DNA of 64,000 nucleotides, taken from assembly GCA_945877235.1 (NCBI GenBank), contig CAMCRF010000002.1, positions 62,001 to 126,000 on the forward strand, given 5' to 3'. Below the pieces are notes generated by a model. That model searched no databases and was not told the DNA's origin. It worked only from the letters and a program-made list of their open reading frames with translations. Within the stretch, counting starts at the first letter, position 1, and each line of letters begins with the position of its first letter. Source of the stretch: Bordetella parapertussis (GTDB taxonomy: Bacteria; Pseudomonadota; Gammaproteobacteria; Burkholderiales; Burkholderiaceae_A). Positions 48,854-60,556 of this stretch are shown here, piece by piece. The position numbers and the translations under genes are program-made.

Positions 48854-50710
48854 TCATTCCACCGTGACACTCTTGGCGAGGTTTCGGGGCTTGTCGACAT
48901 CATGCCCCCTGGCCAGGGCCACGTGATACGCGAGCATCTGGAGTGGAATCACATGCAAGATGGGTGAAAGCAGTCCAGCATGACCACCCAAGGTGATGAC
49001 CTCAACACCCTCTGAAGGCTCGAATGCGGTGCCTTGATCGGCGATGACGAACAGCCGGCCGCCTCGTGCACGCACCTCTTCTAGATTGCTGCGCAGCTTC
49101 TCAAGCAGCTGATCATTGGGCGCGACGGCAACTACGGGCATGTTGTCGTCTACCAGCGCAAGGGGCCCGTGCTTGAGCTCTCCGGCCGCGTAAGCTTCGG
49201 CGTGAATGTAACTGATCTCTTTGAGCTTGAGCGCACCCTCGAGCGCAATGGGGTAGTGAATGCCGCGCCCCAGAAACAGAGCATGGTCTTTGTTCACAAA
49301 ATGCCTCGCCCATGCGGCGAATGAGGGCTCGGCCTCAAGGACTGAGCTCAGCGCAGCCGGCAGGTGCCGCAGCGCCTGCAGATGGCCCTGAAGATCAGAT
49401 GCACTTGGGCTTTCGCGATGACGGGCTAGCGTGAGGGTGAGCAGAAAGAGTGCCGCCAATTGGGTCGTAAACGCTTTGGTAGACGCTACTCCGATTTCGG
49501 GCCCCGCACGCGTCAGAAAACGGAGTCGACAGGCTCTGATGAGCGAGGACTCGGGCACATTACAGATGGCGAGGGTGTTGGTGAGGCCTTGGCGATGCGC
49601 GTGTTCAATGGCGGCCAGGGTGTCAGCCGTCTCTCCTGACTGCGATATGGCAACGACAAGCGTGCCCGACTCGCTGACGCTCTTTCGGTATCGGTACTCG
49701 CTGGCGATTTCGACCTGACAGGGCAGACCGGCAACTGCCTCTACCCAGTAGCGTGCCACCATGCCTGCGTGGTGGCTGGTGCCGCAGGCGAGAATGAGCA
49801 CCCGCTCGGTCTGGGCAAAGACCTCGGCTGCCTCTGCACCAAAGAGGCCATCTGAAATGCTCGAGGCCTGCATGACCATTTCCAACGTGGCCGCAACCGC
49901 ACCGGGCTGTTCGGCCATTTCTTTTTGCATGTAGTGCCGATAGGGGCCAAGTGCGACATCGGCGTCGCTCAGGGCGCTGCGAACGACCGGCCGTTGCACC
50001 AGACGGCCGTTCTGATCGTAGATTTGAACATCGACACGATGATCGGCATCGGTCTGCAGCGAGAGCTGATCGCCATCTTCGAGATAGACCATGTCTCGCG
50101 TGACCTGCAGCAAGGCCGATGCATCGGATGCCAGAAACGCCTGCCGAGGATCTTCGCTGACGCCCAGAATGAGCGGTGCACCGCGTCGACTCGCGACCAT
50201 GGACCCGGGGTCCTGGGAGCTGATGGCAGCAATCGCGTAGGCCCCGGTAACCTGTTGGAGCACGCGGTCAAACGCAGTCCGAAGATCTGGGCTCTTAAGG
50301 CGCTCTCGGTGCAGAAGGTGAGCAATAACCTCGGTGTCTGTCTGGGATTCGAATCGGTAGCCCTCGGCAGTTAATACCTCTCTGAGCGCGAGGTGATTCT
50401 CAATGATTCCGTTGTGCACGAGGCACACCTGAAGACCTTGACCCTCAGACCAATGAGGGTGGGCATTGTCTTGCGTCACCCCGCCATGGGTAGCCCACCG
50501 CGTGTGCGCAATGCCAATCGTGGCACTGAGCGAAGCGCTTGCCTTGGCGAGCTCTGCAACACGGCCCACGGCGCGCACCCGGGTGAGCTGGCCCTCAGTT
50601 GCGCAGGCAAGGCCTGCTGAGTCATAGCCTCGGTACTCTAGGCGCTTGAGGCCCTCGAGCAGGATGGGGACAACGTTCTGGGTTGAGAGGGCTGCAACAA
50701 TTCCGCACAC
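48854..50710 (-). CDS. glmS: glucosamine-6-phosphate synthase
   Basis: Makes GlcN-6-P from fructose-6-P and glutamine, the first step to UDP-GlcNAc. 618 residues. Catalytic Cys2 follows the initiator in MCGIVAA. The glutaminase domain shows [11 protein letters not shown] and HNGIIENH, and two SIS domains follow ([21 protein letters not shown]). The C-terminus ends AKSVTVE. It is last in the run and follows glmU by 17 bp. No ribozyme is present in that gap. Confidence 0.98.
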   Translation of the reverse strand: MCGIVAALSTQNVVPILLEGLKRLEYRGYDSAGLACATEGQLTRVRAVGRVAELAKASASLSATIGIAHTRWATHGGVTQDNAHPHWSEGQGLQVCLVHNGIIENHLALREVLTAEGYRFESQTDTEVIAHLLHRERLKSPDLRTAFDRVLQQVTGAYAIAAISSQDPGSMVASRRGAPLILGVSEDPRQAFLASDASALLQVTRDMVYLEDGDQLSLQTDADHRVDVQIYDQNGRLVQRPVVRSALSDADVALGPYRHYMQKEMAEQPGAVAATLEMVMQASSISDGLFGAEAAEVFAQTERVLILACGTSHHAGMVARYWVEAVAGLPCQVEIASEYRYRKSVSESGTLVVAISQSGETADTLAAIEHAHRQGLTNTLAICNVPESSLIRACRLRFLTRAGPEIGVASTKAFTTQLAALFLLTLTLARHRESPSASDLQGHLQALRHLPAALSSVLEAEPSFAAWARHFVNKDHALFLGRGIHYPIALEGALKLKEISYIHAEAYAAGELKHGPLALVDDNMPVVAVAPNDQLLEKLRSNLEEVRARGGRLFVIADQGTAFEPSEGVEVITLGGHAGLLSPILHVIPLQMLAYHVALARGHDVDKPRNLAKSVTVE

Positions 50711-50727
50711 GGATCAGTCTCCAATGC

Positions 50728-52134
50728 TCAGTGAGATGTTTTCTTGGGCCGCTTCCACCGAGCAATACTCGTCTGCCGCGCGCGGGACAGCGTGAGCTGG
50801 CCTGCAGGCGCGTCGGTGGTCAGGGTGGTTCCTGCACCAAGGGTTGCCCCTTCACCGACGACAACGGGGGCGACAAGCTGTGTATCGGAGCCGATGAATG
50901 CATCGTCGCCAATGATGGTGCGATGCTTGTGTGCGCCGTCGTAATTACAGGTGATGGTTCCGGCACCAATGTTCACCCGTTCTCCCACGGTTGCATCGCC
51001 AATATAGGACAGGTGGTTCGCCTTGGACATGGCGCCAAGGCTGCTGTTCTTGATTTCAGTGAAGTTACCCACGTGGGCACCCTCGCCGAGCAGAGAGCCT
51101 GGCCTGAGACGAGCAAAGGGTCCCACCACCGCTCGAGGGCCAAGCTCGCAGGCCTCCAGGTGCGACATGGCCTCGATGCGAGCGCCGGCCCCCACGCGCA
51201 CGTCTTTGAGCACGCAGTTCGGTCCAATCTCAACGCCATCCGCCAATACGACTTCGCCCTCAAAGAGGCAGCTGTGGTCAATGCGCACATCGCGGCCGCA
51301 TGCGAGTGATCCGCGAATGTCGATGCGTGTAGGGTCAGCAAGGCTCACACCTGATTCGAGGAGCCGCTGTGCAAGGCGCCTTTGGTGGTGCCGCTCCAGT
51401 GCGCTGCGATCGATCTGGCTGTTGACGCCCTGGGTTTCGATGGGATCCTCACAGCAATGGGTTGAAACGATGAGCCCAGCCTCGACTGCCATGGCCAGGA
51501 CATCGGTGAGGTAGTACTCACCTTGCGCATTCTCGTTCTTGAGTGCGTGGACCCAGGACCGCAGCAGTCGGGTTGGCGCAACCAGCACGCCCGTATTGAC
51601 CTCCTGAATTTTGCGCTGTGCTTCATTCGCATCTTTCTCTTCGACACAGGAGAGCAGATGCCCATGAAGGTTACGCAGAATGCGTCCATAGCCCGTTGGG
51701 TTAGTCAGTTGTGCGGTCAACAGTCCGACGCCATCTTGGCTGCGGGCGAGGCTGACCAGGCTGCTGAGCGTTTCAGGGCTCAGTAACGGGACGTCACCGT
51801 ATAGCACCATGGTCTGGCCCTGCTCGGGCAGATGGGGCATGGCGCAGGCCACGGCGTGACCGGTACCCTGGGGGGGGTCTTGGAGGGCAAAGGTCAATCG
51901 GGACTGGTCGGCAAAAGAGGCTCTTGCATAAGATTCAACCGCCTCTGCGCCAGATCCCACCACACAAACCAGACGCTTGGCATCGAGTTTGAGGGCTGTG
52001 GAGAGCACGCGCCCAAGCATGGGCGTGCCGCCGATCGGGTGTAAGACTTTGGGAAGATCGGAGCGCATGCGGCTGCCTCGGCCTGCCGCCAAGACAACCG
52101 CAAAGAGTGGTTCAGGTTCTTGGTTGGCGCTCAT
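50728..52134 (-). CDS. glmU: bifunctional GlmU (uridyltransferase/acetyltransferase)
   Basis: 468 residues. The N-terminal pyrophosphorylase has [22 protein letters not shown] (16-37) and the segments PQGTGHAV and YGDVPLL. The C-terminal left-handed beta-helix carries many hexapeptide repeats and [12 protein letters not shown], with the acetyltransferase histidine region in [10 protein letters not shown]. It makes UDP-GlcNAc for wall and outer membrane. It overlaps the symporter stop by four bases. Confidence 0.97.
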   Translation of the reverse strand: MSANQEPEPLFAVVLAAGRGSRMRSDLPKVLHPIGGTPMLGRVLSTALKLDAKRLVCVVGSGAEAVESYARASFADQSRLTFALQDPPQGTGHAVACAMPHLPEQGQTMVLYGDVPLLSPETLSSLVSLARSQDGVGLLTAQLTNPTGYGRILRNLHGHLLSCVEEKDANEAQRKIQEVNTGVLVAPTRLLRSWVHALKNENAQGEYYLTDVLAMAVEAGLIVSTHCCEDPIETQGVNSQIDRSALERHHQRRLAQRLLESGVSLADPTRIDIRGSLACGRDVRIDHSCLFEGEVVLADGVEIGPNCVLKDVRVGAGARIEAMSHLEACELGPRAVVGPFARLRPGSLLGEGAHVGNFTEIKNSSLGAMSKANHLSYIGDATVGERVNIGAGTITCNYDGAHKHRTIIGDDAFIGSDTQLVAPVVVGEGATLGAGTTLTTDAPAGQLTLSRARQTSIARWKRPKKTSH

Positions 52135-53576
52135 CGATGTTCCGCTCCCGGGGAGAGGCCATGCTGATGCCCACGATGGGGGTTCGGTGAGAGCGTCGAA
52201 CCGATGAGCATGCCAAGCAGGCTAAAACACAGACCGATGAGCTGGGGCTCTACCAAAAGCTCAGCCCCACTGGCCTCTAGGAGCAGCCAGCTTCCAAGCC
52301 CAAAGAATATAGAGAGGCTTGCCCCCAGGTTGCTGGCCTTTGACCAGAAGAGGCCCGCGGCCAATGGCACAAAAGCCCCGGCAAGGGTAATGCGATAAGC
52401 GTTCTCCACCATGCCATGAATGCTCTCGTCGGTGAGCAGGGCGTAGGTCGTCACCATGACCGTGAACACCGCCACCGTGATGCGGGTCGTGAGCAGCAGT
52501 TGACGGTCGGACATGTGCGGCTGGCTACCTTTGAGTACATTTTCTGCAAAGGTCACCGCAGGGGCGAGCAGGGTCCCGGAGGCGGTGCTCATGATCACAG
52601 AGAGCAGCGCACCAAAAAAGACTACCTGGACCCAGAAGGGCATGTACTGCAGGACCAGTGTGGGGAGTACGAGCTGTGAGTCCTGGTCCATGAGTTTTGC
52701 AGTGAGGTCTGCGTCAATCATGCTTGCGGAGTAGGCCAGAAAGAGCGGGACGGCAGCAAAAAAGAAGTAGGCCACGCCACCCAGGGTGGTACCCCAGACC
52801 GCGACGGACTCGTTCTTCGACGAATTTACCCGCTGGAAGACGTCTTGCTGTGGGATTGAGCCCAGCGCCATCGTCACGAGCGCTGCCCCCCAGCCCAGCA
52901 TATCCAGCGGGTCAAGCGTGGGCAGCCAGTCGAACTTGCCCTCTGCCGCGGCTTTGGCAATTACGGGCTCAAAGCCACCCGCCATGTCACCTGCTATCCA
53001 GGTCACGATGAGCAGGCCTATGACGATCACGATCATCTGAATGAAGGTGGTTGCGGCGACGCTCCACATACCCCCAAACAGGGTGTACGTGAGCACCACG
53101 GCTGCCCCAATGATCATGCCCAGTTGCATGGAGACCGTGTCATTTGAGAGCACGTTAAAAACGAGGCCAAGCGCGGTGATCTGCGCCGAGACCCAGCCAA
53201 GGTAAGACACCACGATGCAAAGCGAGATGATGAGCTCGGTCTGCCGGTTGTATCGGCGTTTGAAAAAATCCCCCAGCGTTAAGAGCTTCATGCGGTAGAG
53301 CGGCAACGCAAAGATCAGCCCAAAGAGCACCAGACAGAGCGAAGCGCCCAGCGGATCAGAGATCAGGCCTCGAAAGCCCTCTTCAAGAAAGGTTGCAGAC
53401 ACGCCAAGCACCGTCTCTGCGCCAAACCAAGTGGCAAAGACCATGGCCATGACGACGGGCATGGGCATGTGTCGTCCGGCGGTGATGTAGTCCTGCGCCG
53501 AATGAACCTGTCGGGCCGCAACCAGGCCAATCAGAATCGAAACAAAGAGGTAGATAGACACCAGGGTCAAGAGCAT
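52131..53576 (-). CDS. sodium:solute symporter (SSS family)
   Basis: 481-residue permease with about thirteen helices from ATG 53576. The family features are the first helix [33 protein letters not shown] and [16 protein letters not shown] near helix 2, and a core [19 protein letters not shown]. The solute is unknown. It lies between ubiB (10 bp) and glmU (4-bp overlap), where I do not expect it in the related operon of other Burkholderiales. Confidence 0.9.
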   Translation of the reverse strand: MLLTLVSIYLFVSILIGLVAARQVHSAQDYITAGRHMPMPVVMAMVFATWFGAETVLGVSATFLEEGFRGLISDPLGASLCLVLFGLIFALPLYRMKLLTLGDFFKRRYNRQTELIISLCIVVSYLGWVSAQITALGLVFNVLSNDTVSMQLGMIIGAAVVLTYTLFGGMWSVAATTFIQMIVIVIGLLIVTWIAGDMAGGFEPVIAKAAAEGKFDWLPTLDPLDMLGWGAALVTMALGSIPQQDVFQRVNSSKNESVAVWGTTLGGVAYFFFAAVPLFLAYSASMIDADLTAKLMDQDSQLVLPTLVLQYMPFWVQVVFFGALLSVIMSTASGTLLAPAVTFAENVLKGSQPHMSDRQLLLTTRITVAVFTVMVTTYALLTDESIHGMVENAYRITLAGAFVPLAAGLFWSKASNLGASLSIFFGLGSWLLLEASGAELLVEPQLIGLCFSLLGMLIGSTLSPNPHRGHQHGLSPGAEHR

Positions 53577-53586
53577 GTCGCGTCCT

Positions 53587-55143
53587 TCAGGAGAAAAATG
53601 CGGCAAACAACCAAGGGGAGACCACAATGACAAGAACCAAGACCTGTAGCCAGCGTCGCGTGCGACGTGTCTCATCTGCAAGCCTGCGAATCGCCTCAGA
53701 CGTCTTATCCTCGCGCGGATAGGCTGCCTGCGTCAGCGCTGCATGGGCGAGCCGGGGAAGCTGCGGCAGGAGTTTTGCCCAGCGCTCTGCTTCCCGCATG
53801 CCCTGCGCCCGCAGCGCCTCAAAGCCGACCTGCTCCTTCATCCAACGCTCGAGGAAGGGCTTTGCAGTTACCCAGAGGTCAAGGTCTGGATCGAGCTGCC
53901 GGCCAAGGCCCTCAATGTTGAGCAGGGTTTTTTGCAACAGCACCAGCTGCGGCTGAATCTCGACATTGAATCGGCGAGACGCTTGAAACAGGCGCATAAG
54001 CACCTGCCCAAGTGAGATCTCCTTGAGTGGTCGATCAAAGAAGGGCTCGCAGACCCCTCGAACAGAGGCCTCTAACGCATCGACACGGGTATCGGCTGGA
54101 GCCCAGCCCGACTCGACATGAAGCTCCGCAACCCGTCGGTAATCTCTTCGAAAGAAGGCGAGAAAGTTTTGCGCGAGATAGTTCTTATCGTATTCGGAGA
54201 GGGTGCCAACAATCCCAAAGTCCAGCGCAATGTAATGGCCAAAATGTGGGCCCCGATCTGACACCAGAATGTTGCCCGGGTGCATGTCCGCATGAAAGTA
54301 CCCGTCTCTAAAGACTTGGGTAAAAAATATCTCCACCCCCTCACGGGAGAGCTGCTGCAGGTCCACACCCGCCTCACGCAGCCGATCCATGCGACCGATC
54401 GGTATGCCGTAGACCCGTTCCATGACAATGACGTTGGGCTGGCAGAGGTCCCAGATCATTTCGGGAATGAGCAACAGCCCGGAATGCTCGAAGTTTCGGC
54501 GCAGCTGGGCTGCATTGGCCGCTTCGCGCACCAGATCGAGCTCGTCGTGGAGGTAATGATTGAACTCTTCAACCACCTCGCGGGGCTTAAGGCGACGACC
54601 GTCCGGAGAGAGCCGCTCAACCCACTGTGCGCCAAGGGCCAGCAAGGCCAGGTCCTTATCGATGATCTCCAACATACCCGGGCGCAGCACTTTGACGGCC
54701 ACCTCACGACCATCGTGTAGCTGAGCAAAGTGGACCTGTGCAATCGATGCGCTGGCCACGGGCACGGGGTCAAATGCCTGGAAGAGCTGTTCAATCGAGC
54801 GTCCGAACGCCTTCTCAATGGCAGCGATCGCCTGCCCGGAGGGGAAGGGAGGGACCTGATCTTGCAGCAGCGCGAGCTCGTTGGCGATGTCCTCGGGGAG
54901 CAGGTCTCGCCGGGTTGAGAGCACCTGACCGAATTTGACAAAAATCGGGCCGAGGCTCTCGAGTGCCTCGCGTATGCGCTGTCCTCGGGGCGCAGAAAAC
55001 CGTCGACCAAGGCGTAGCACAAAGAGCGTTCCTGCGAGGACACGAGAATTGAGACCGCGCCGTGCGCCATCAACCGCGAGCTGATCGAGACCAAACTTCC
55101 AGACCACCCAGAGAATGGTGAGCAGTCGAAAGAGCGCACTCAC
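53587..55143 (-). CDS. ubiB: UbiB (ABC1/ADCK atypical kinase)
   Basis: Membrane-bound atypical kinase/ATPase needed for ubiquinone synthesis. 518 residues. The KxGQ motif is Lys70 to Gln73 in [16 protein letters not shown]. The kinase-like core has [23 protein letters not shown] and [10 protein letters not shown]-terminal membrane helix ([19 protein letters not shown]) anchors it. It overlaps the ttcA stop by four bases. UbiK is encoded separately at 24234. Confidence 0.95.
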   Translation of the reverse strand: MSALFRLLTILWVVWKFGLDQLAVDGARRGLNSRVLAGTLFVLRLGRRFSAPRGQRIREALESLGPIFVKFGQVLSTRRDLLPEDIANELALLQDQVPPFPSGQAIAAIEKAFGRSIEQLFQAFDPVPVASASIAQVHFAQLHDGREVAVKVLRPGMLEIIDKDLALLALGAQWVERLSPDGRRLKPREVVEEFNHYLHDELDLVREAANAAQLRRNFEHSGLLLIPEMIWDLCQPNVIVMERVYGIPIGRMDRLREAGVDLQQLSREGVEIFFTQVFRDGYFHADMHPGNILVSDRGPHFGHYIALDFGIVGTLSEYDKNYLAQNFLAFFRRDYRRVAELHVESGWAPADTRVDALEASVRGVCEPFFDRPLKEISLGQVLMRLFQASRRFNVEIQPQLVLLQKTLLNIEGLGRQLDPDLDLWVTAKPFLERWMKEQVGFEALRAQGMREAERWAKLLPQLPRLAHAALTQAAYPREDKTSEAIRRLADETRRTRRWLQVLVLVIVVSPWLFAAFFS

Positions 55144-56021
55144 GCACAGCTCCCCGGTGGATCGAATGCCTTATCCCCGTCTGCCCTTGCCTGACCGTCG
55201 GCCATAATCGACTGAAATGGGAAGGCGGCGTGGTCGAGCAGGTGCGAGGGCTTGAGGTTGCTGAGCGCCTGAAAAATAGAGTCAATGCGACCCGGGTGCT
55301 GTCGGTCCCAGGTCTGGAGCATGGCCTTCACCTGCTGTCGCTGTAGGTTCTCCTGCGAGCCGCAGAGGTCACAGGGAATGATGGGAAAAGCCTTATGCAC
55401 CGACCAGGCCTGCAGGTCGGACTCCTCGACATAGGCCAAGGGCCGGATCACCACATGGCGCCCATCGTCTGAGACAAGCTTCGGGGGCATGGCCTTGAGT
55501 GCGCCGCCAAAAAAGAGGTTCAAGAAAAACGTCTGCAAGATGTCGTCTCGGTGGTGGCCGAGTGCAATCTTGGTGGCGCCGAGCTCGCTGGCTACTCGGT
55601 AGAGGGTACCCCGGCGCAGCCGTGAGCAGAGCGAGCACATGGTCTTGCCCTCGGGTATGACGCGCTTGACGATGGAATAGGTATCTTGGGTTTCGATATG
55701 AAAGGGCACGCCGAGCGCGCGCAGGTAATCTGGCAGCACGTCCTTCGGAAACCCCGGGTGGCCTTGATCAAGGTTGACTGCAATCAGCTCGAAGGCGATC
55801 GGTGCTCTGGCCCGCAGCGAGATCAGCAGGTCCAGCAGGCTGTAGCTGTCTTTTCCACCCGAGAGGCAGACCATGACGCGATCACCCGCCTCAATCATGT
55901 TGAAGTCCGCAATGGCCTGTCCGGTGAGTCGGTGCAGGCGTTTGGATAGCTTGTTGACCTCGGTCGGGTTGCGCAGCTCGCGCGGCACCGGCTGAAGATG
56001 CACCAGACTCAGCTGCGCCAT
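55140..56021 (-). CDS. ttcA: tRNA 2-thiocytidine synthetase TtcA
   Basis: Makes s2C32 in tRNA using an iron-sulfur cluster. 293 residues from ATG 56021; the upstream frame overlaps folB. The PP-loop is SGGKDS (54-59). The CxxC pairs are Cys129/Cys132 ([12 protein letters not shown]) and Cys217/Cys220 (PCDLCGSQ). The start overlaps the folB stop by 13 bp. Confidence 0.95.
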   Translation of the reverse strand: MAQLSLVHLQPVPRELRNPTEVNKLSKRLHRLTGQAIADFNMIEAGDRVMVCLSGGKDSYSLLDLLISLRARAPIAFELIAVNLDQGHPGFPKDVLPDYLRALGVPFHIETQDTYSIVKRVIPEGKTMCSLCSRLRRGTLYRVASELGATKIALGHHRDDILQTFFLNLFFGGALKAMPPKLVSDDGRHVVIRPLAYVEESDLQAWSVHKAFPIIPCDLCGSQENLQRQQVKAMLQTWDRQHPGRIDSIFQALSNLKPSHLLDHAAFPFQSIMADGQARADGDKAFDPPGSCA

Positions 56022-56395
56022 GCTTCGGTCTCGATTCCAACAGTCTTGCAGTCGGGGTAGACATCTGGCTTCTGCGTGGACACCCGCACGCCTGAGACCT
56101 GTGGAAAGGTCAAACAAAGCGCGAGGATCTCGTCTACCAGGGTCTCTTGCAGGTTGTAGTGTCGTTGCGCAACAAGTGCTTGAATGCCCGTTCTCACGCC
56201 ATCGTAGTCGAGCAGATCTGCAACGTCGTCTCTTTGGCTCTGGGCTTGTGCAAGTGGCACATAGAGGTCGATATTCACCAGAATGCGCTGGCGCGCAGAG
56301 CGTTCAAAGTCATGGAACCCGATCGATGCCATCAGGCTGAGCTCATGCATGAAGATGCGTCTATGTCCGGTCGTGGGGGTCATGGTTCTGCGCAT
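56009..56395 (-). CDS. folB: dihydroneopterin aldolase
   Basis: Folate pathway enzyme of 128 residues. It has [22 protein letters not shown] near the N-terminus and the catalytic region [14 protein letters not shown], with [15 protein letters not shown] near the C-terminal third. The first ATG (56395) forms a TAATG overlap with the upstream SDR gene; ATG 56383 is the alternative. Confidence 0.92.
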   Translation of the reverse strand: MRRTMTPTTGHRRIFMHELSLMASIGFHDFERSARQRILVNIDLYVPLAQAQSQRDDVADLLDYDGVRTGIQALVAQRHYNLQETLVDEILALCLTFPQVSGVRVSTQKPDVYPDCKTVGIETEAWRS

Positions 56396-57192
56396 TATCG
56401 GGTAGAGAACATCACATCACGGGCAGAGGGCAGCAGGTGCTGGCCGCCATCGACCAACAAGTGCGTCCCCGTGATGGCGGGCGACTGGGCGAGCCAGAGA
56501 ATGGCCTGGGCAATATCGTCTGGTGTACTCGAGGCACCCAAGGGGGTTTGCGCATGGGTCTGCCGAAATTCCGCCTCAGACTGGTCCGCACTGGGCAACG
56601 TAATGCCCGGCGATACCGCCAGAACCCGCAGGGTCGGGGCCAGCGTCTGGGCCATCAGCCGGGTCGCCCAGAGCAGCCCGGCCTTCGAGAGCGTGTAGGA
56701 GAAGAAATCTGGATTGGGATTGTCTAGCTTCTGATCGAGCAGGTTGATCACCACACCCTTTCGGTTGTTCGATTGACACTGCCGATAAAGGGCCTGGGTG
56801 AGCAGGACCGGCGCAATGAGATTAGTCTCATGATGACTGCGCAGGCTGGCAGTGCTAGCTGAGTCTGCAAGGTCGAACTCGAAGTGAGAGGCGTTGTTCA
56901 CGACCAGTGTGATGGGTCCTAGGCTGTGCTGAATGTCGGCCAGGTATTGATCTGCTGCCTGGGCGGTCAGAGTCTCGTCCAGTGCGAGTGGGCATGCAAC
57001 GGCCCGGTGACCGCTTGCCTCTAGGGTCTGAACCAGTGCAGTGGCCGCCTGGGCGGACTCACGGTAATGAATGGCCACCTGCCAGCCCTGCTCGGCGAGT
57101 GCCTCCGCAATGCTACGACCAAGCCGCCTGGCGCCGCCAGTGACGAGTGCGACAGGGTTGGCGGTGAATGATGGATGGGGAGCGGCTCGCAT
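56395..57192 (-). CDS. folM: SDR oxidoreductase, pteridine reductase (FolM) type
   Basis: Short-chain dehydrogenase of 265 residues from ATG 57192. Cofactor motif TGGARRLGRSIAEALA, the HYRES loop, NNASHFEFDL, and the active-site YTLSKAG. The TGGARRLG form and the adjacency to folB fit a dihydromonapterin/pteridine reductase rather than a general SDR. The stop overlaps folB. It starts the minus-strand run toward glmS. Confidence 0.85.
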   Translation of the reverse strand: MRAAPHPSFTANPVALVTGGARRLGRSIAEALAEQGWQVAIHYRESAQAATALVQTLEASGHRAVACPLALDETLTAQAADQYLADIQHSLGPITLVVNNASHFEFDLADSASTASLRSHHETNLIAPVLLTQALYRQCQSNNRKGVVINLLDQKLDNPNPDFFSYTLSKAGLLWATRLMAQTLAPTLRVLAVSPGITLPSADQSEAEFRQTHAQTPLGASSTPDDIAQAILWLAQSPAITGTHLLVDGGQHLLPSARDVMFSTR

Positions 57193-57224
57193 AGCACAAG
57201 TGTAGCTTTGATACCCTCCGACGC

Positions 57225-58487
57225 ATGGCGCAAACCAAATCGTTGCAACAGCATCTCGAGCAGGAGGCTGCGGCCCAGGGGGGGTGGCTTGCATTTGATC
57301 AGTTTATGCAGGCTGCGCTGCTGCATCCTCAGGGGGGCTATTACGCCCGCACAGACCGGGCTGCCGGGCCATTTGGCGCTGCCGGCGACTTTCAAACGGC
57401 CCCCGAGATGGGACCCTGGATGGGCTATGCAGTGGCCCAGTCCTTTCGCAGGCTCACGCAGCAGATGGGGCCCAGCCTCTCTATCCTGGAGGTCGGACCC
57501 GGCACGGGCGCGTTGGCTGCGCAGGTGCTGATCGCCTTGGCTGAATGGAATTGTCTTCCGAAGACCTATTGGCTTGATGAGCCCAGCGCCCACTTGAGAG
57601 CCCTTCAGCGGGCCACGCTGCACACGGCCCTGTCCCGCCGGGCCGATGGCGCAGCACTCTGGTCTCGGCTGGCTTGGGTAGGGGAGACAGCGCCTCACAC
57701 ACCAAGTGCGCAAGATGCGAGTCAGGCATTGAGTCTGCGCGGGCTGGTGCTTGCCCATGAGGTCTTTGATGCACTTCCCGTCAAACGATTGGAGTGGCGT
57801 GGCCCGATGGCAAACCGGTTGGATGAGGTGCTTGAGTGGGGCGTCGTGTGGGACGCAAGCGAGTCGCGATGGCAGTGGAGCCCTCGAATCGCTAACGAGA
57901 GCCTTTCAGGCATGGTGCGTGCGCGAGCGCTTGCGGCTCAGGCCTGGGGCGGGTGGGCCCGGGGGCACCTCTGTGAGGTGGCTCCAGGCCTTGAGGATTT
58001 CATCAAGTCACTCTGGCGCCCCCTGGCGTCTGGTCTCATGCTGGTGGTGGACTACGGCTATGAGCAACACGAATTGGACCATCCGGATCGGCATCGCGGA
58101 ACGCTGGCAGCCTATTCGCAGCACCGGCGACTCGATGACCCAAACGACTGGATTCACGAACCCGGATCACGCGATCTCACCGCGCATGTCGACTTCACCC
58201 AACTGGCCAAGCACCTCAGTGGCCTTGGGGCGTCTGCGCTCAGCCTAAAGTCTCAGGCAGCCTGGCTGCTCGACCAGGACATTCTCTCGCTGGCGCAGGA
58301 CATGATCTTTCCGGCACCGGGTGACCTGGGCCGGGTTCCGAAAGACCCTCAGCGTTTGCGTGCTCTTTCCGACTTGCAGACACTGCTCTCGGACTCGGCG
58401 ATGGGGCAGACGTTCTCAGTGCTCAGTGCCTTCAAGCTGCCGAGTGAGCCAGGACAGCCGACAGGACCGCACGGCCAGCGGGACTGA
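57225..58487 (+). CDS. MidA/NDUFAF7-like class I SAM-dependent methyltransferase
   Basis: 420 residues. The N-terminus [19 protein letters not shown] and [14 protein letters not shown] are typical of the COG1565/MidA family. The SAM motif [16 protein letters not shown] and [11 protein letters not shown] follow. In mitochondria the relative methylates a complex I subunit, but the bacterial substrate is not known. It is divergent from folM (32 bp) and overlaps the convergent cca by 72 bp, the longest convergent overlap here. Confidence 0.9.
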   Translation: MAQTKSLQQHLEQEAAAQGGWLAFDQFMQAALLHPQGGYYARTDRAAGPFGAAGDFQTAPEMGPWMGYAVAQSFRRLTQQMGPSLSILEVGPGTGALAAQVLIALAEWNCLPKTYWLDEPSAHLRALQRATLHTALSRRADGAALWSRLAWVGETAPHTPSAQDASQALSLRGLVLAHEVFDALPVKRLEWRGPMANRLDEVLEWGVVWDASESRWQWSPRIANESLSGMVRARALAAQAWGGWARGHLCEVAPGLEDFIKSLWRPLASGLMLVVDYGYEQHELDHPDRHRGTLAAYSQHRRLDDPNDWIHEPGSRDLTAHVDFTQLAKHLSGLGASALSLKSQAAWLLDQDILSLAQDMIFPAPGDLGRVPKDPQRLRALSDLQTLLSDSAMGQTFSVLSAFKLPSEPGQPTGPHGQRD

Positions 58488-59618
58488 CTGGTGCGCGCGT
58501 GCCGCTGACTGCGCTGCCTCACCGACAGACAGGGCTACCAGCCCTCGAATGAGGGGCAAGGCGAGCGCACCCCTGTCGGCTGGATCGGCTAGCGCAAGCA
58601 GAGGTTCGATGCGCTCAGGGCGCCGATAGAGGTCGGCCTCATCGGCCCAATCGGCAATCGCTGCTGCGGTTTGGGCAGGGTCTTCGCATCGCGCAGTGGG
58701 GGCTATGTGCGCTAACCAGCCCGGTCTGGCAAGCCCCGATGTCAGGAGTCGACGCCAGTCCAGCACTTGTTTGGGAAGCACGGGCTCAAGCCTGCCCGCG
58801 GGCCATGTCGAGAAAAGGAGCCCTGCTAAGGCTGCGGTTGGAATCTTGCACTGCTTGGCCTCGGTCAGCCTGACCATGGCTTCATCAGCGCAAGGATTGG
58901 GCTCGCTTGTTGCACTGGCCGGGCTCGCACCCACCAGCTCAGGCCAGGCCTTGAGCGCCTCCAAGAGTGACATCATGCGGGCCGGGGCGACCGCGTCCAG
59001 TCCCTTTTCGAGTTCGCTCCAGATCCGCTCTGCCACCAGCGCCCTGAGCTCACCATCGGTGACGATGACCTGGCAGAGTGCGAATGTCTCGGGCGCAATC
59101 GAAAAGTCTGGCCAACGTGCGCAGAATCGAGCCAACCGAAGCAGCCGAAGGGGGTCCTCCCGAAAGGCCGGGCTGATATGCTGTAGGGTTTTGCGCTTGA
59201 GGTCTTCATAGCCACCCAGAGGGTCATGCAAGCGGCCTTGGGAATCGACCGCCATGGCATTGATGCGCAAGTCTCTGCGCATCAGATCCTCCCGAAGGCT
59301 GACTTGTGGCCCTGTAAAAAAAACGAACCCTTTATAGCCTTGCCCGGATTTACGCTCCGTTCGGGCCAATGCATATTCGGCCTGCGTCACGGGGTGAAGA
59401 AAGACTGGAAAGTCTCTGCCCACAGGCCGAAATCCCGCAGCGACCATCTGTTCTGGGCTCGCACCGGTCACGAGGTAGTCACGGTCGAGTGCGGGCTCAC
59501 CCAAGAGGCAGTCGCGCACCGCCCCACCGACGCAATAGATCTCGATGCCGTTCGCAAGCCGAGACAGGATGGCATCGCCTCGCTGGGGGGCGAGCGAGGC
59601 CAATGCCTGGGGGTCCAT
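58416..59618 (-). CDS. cca: CCA tRNA nucleotidyltransferase, degenerate HD domain
   Basis: Adds or repairs the tRNA 3' CCA end. 400 residues. Nucleotidyltransferase motifs are intact: [10 protein letters not shown], the metal pair in [18 protein letters not shown] and [12 protein letters not shown]. In the region where E. coli Cca has its HD metal site (an H...HD motif near LCHDLGK), this protein reads [20 protein letters not shown] with no His-Asp pair. Phosphohydrolase activity is therefore doubtful, while CCA addition should remain. The 3' end overlaps the MidA-like gene by 72 bp. Confidence 0.9.
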   Translation of the reverse strand: MDPQALASLAPQRGDAILSRLANGIEIYCVGGAVRDCLLGEPALDRDYLVTGASPEQMVAAGFRPVGRDFPVFLHPVTQAEYALARTERKSGQGYKGFVFFTGPQVSLREDLMRRDLRINAMAVDSQGRLHDPLGGYEDLKRKTLQHISPAFREDPLRLLRLARFCARWPDFSIAPETFALCQVIVTDGELRALVAERIWSELEKGLDAVAPARMMSLLEALKAWPELVGASPASATSEPNPCADEAMVRLTEAKQCKIPTAALAGLLFSTWPAGRLEPVLPKQVLDWRRLLTSGLARPGWLAHIAPTARCEDPAQTAAAIADWADEADLYRRPERIEPLLALADPADRGALALPLIRGLVALSVGEAAQSAARAHQSVPLAVRSCRLSWLTRQLEGTEH

Positions 59619-59623
59619 GGGCT

Positions 59624-60556
59624 CTATGCTTTCCCGAGCATCAGGGGCACGGCGCTGTGAAATCGAGTCAGGGGGCCCAGATTGAGCAGTGGGCTCATGG
59701 GCCCAGAGGCGAGGCTGGGCACCGTCGCTGATGCGAGGTTGTCCCGGGAGACGAGGGTGGGGCCGGGGAGATGCTCCATGACTGTCGCCTGGAGTTGGGC
59801 GAGTCCATCAGAGAGCGGAAGGATGATTCGGGGGTGTCCCGAGTAGGTTGCGGCCCAGTGCACCACCTCATAGAGGGTGAGTACATCTTCTCCAGCAAGC
59901 TCAAACACCTGCCCGATCGTGCGAGGCTCTTCCAAGCATTGGGTTACGGCCTGAACCAAGTCGCCGACATAAATCGGCTGAAAGCGTGCGTGCGGGCTTG
60001 CGAGCGGAATCACGGGCAGCCACCGAGCCAGCTTCGCAAAAAGCCGCACAAACTGGTCTTCGGGACCAAAGACGACAGAGGGCCTTAGGATGGTGAGGTC
60101 GATTGCCTCGGCGCCGCGCAGGAGGGCCTCCCCCGCCGCCTTGCTGCGCAGATACATGGAGGGCGCTGATGAGGAAACCCCGAGCGCACTGATGTGAATG
60201 AGACGGCGAATCTGGTTGCGGGCCATACAGCGAGCCAGCCTTGCGGGCAGCCGGACATGGGCTTCATCGAAATCTGGACCCCAGGGCTTGCCGGTCCGAC
60301 TGTGCAGCAGGCCTACCAGGTTTACAACGGCCTCACAGCCGGCGAGTCCTTCGGCAAGACTGGCCTCATCCTGATAATCCACCTCGAGCACTTGCACCTT
60401 GGGCAGGGTCCAGAGCGCGCGTGCCCGCGCGCGTGCGCGCGTCAGAACGCGAATCTCTCGGGGGCCAACCTCGAGCTGAGAAAGCCGATTCGCGAGGGCA
60501 CGTCCGATGAAACCGGTGCCTCCGAGTATGGCGACGCTTTGCGGGTAGGGAGTCAT
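59624..60556 (-). CDS. NDUFA9-like NAD-dependent epimerase-family protein
   Basis: 310-residue extended-SDR protein. The Rossmann motif is [14 protein letters not shown] (9-22), and the catalytic-tyrosine region is YLRSKAAGE. The pattern is close to the complex I NDUFA9 subunit family of bacteria. The enzyme activity is unknown. A 17-nt alternating purine-pyrimidine tract at 60426-60442 encodes its RARARARA stretch. It overlaps the Slt gene by four bases and ends 5 bp before cca begins. Confidence 0.88.
   Translation of the reverse strand: MTPYPQSVAILGGTGFIGRALANRLSQLEVGPREIRVLTRARARARALWTLPKVQVLEVDYQDEASLAEGLAGCEAVVNLVGLLHSRTGKPWGPDFDEAHVRLPARLARCMARNQIRRLIHISALGVSSSAPSMYLRSKAAGEALLRGAEAIDLTILRPSVVFGPEDQFVRLFAKLARWLPVIPLASPHARFQPIYVGDLVQAVTQCLEEPRTIGQVFELAGEDVLTLYEVVHWAATYSGHPRIILPLSDGLAQLQATVMEHLPGPTLVSRDNLASATVPSLASGPMSPLLNLGPLTRFHSAVPLMLGKA

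Noticed and set aside
50711..50727. Possible glmS ribozyme before glmS
   Set aside because: Only 17 bp separate glmU and glmS, too short for the ribozyme.
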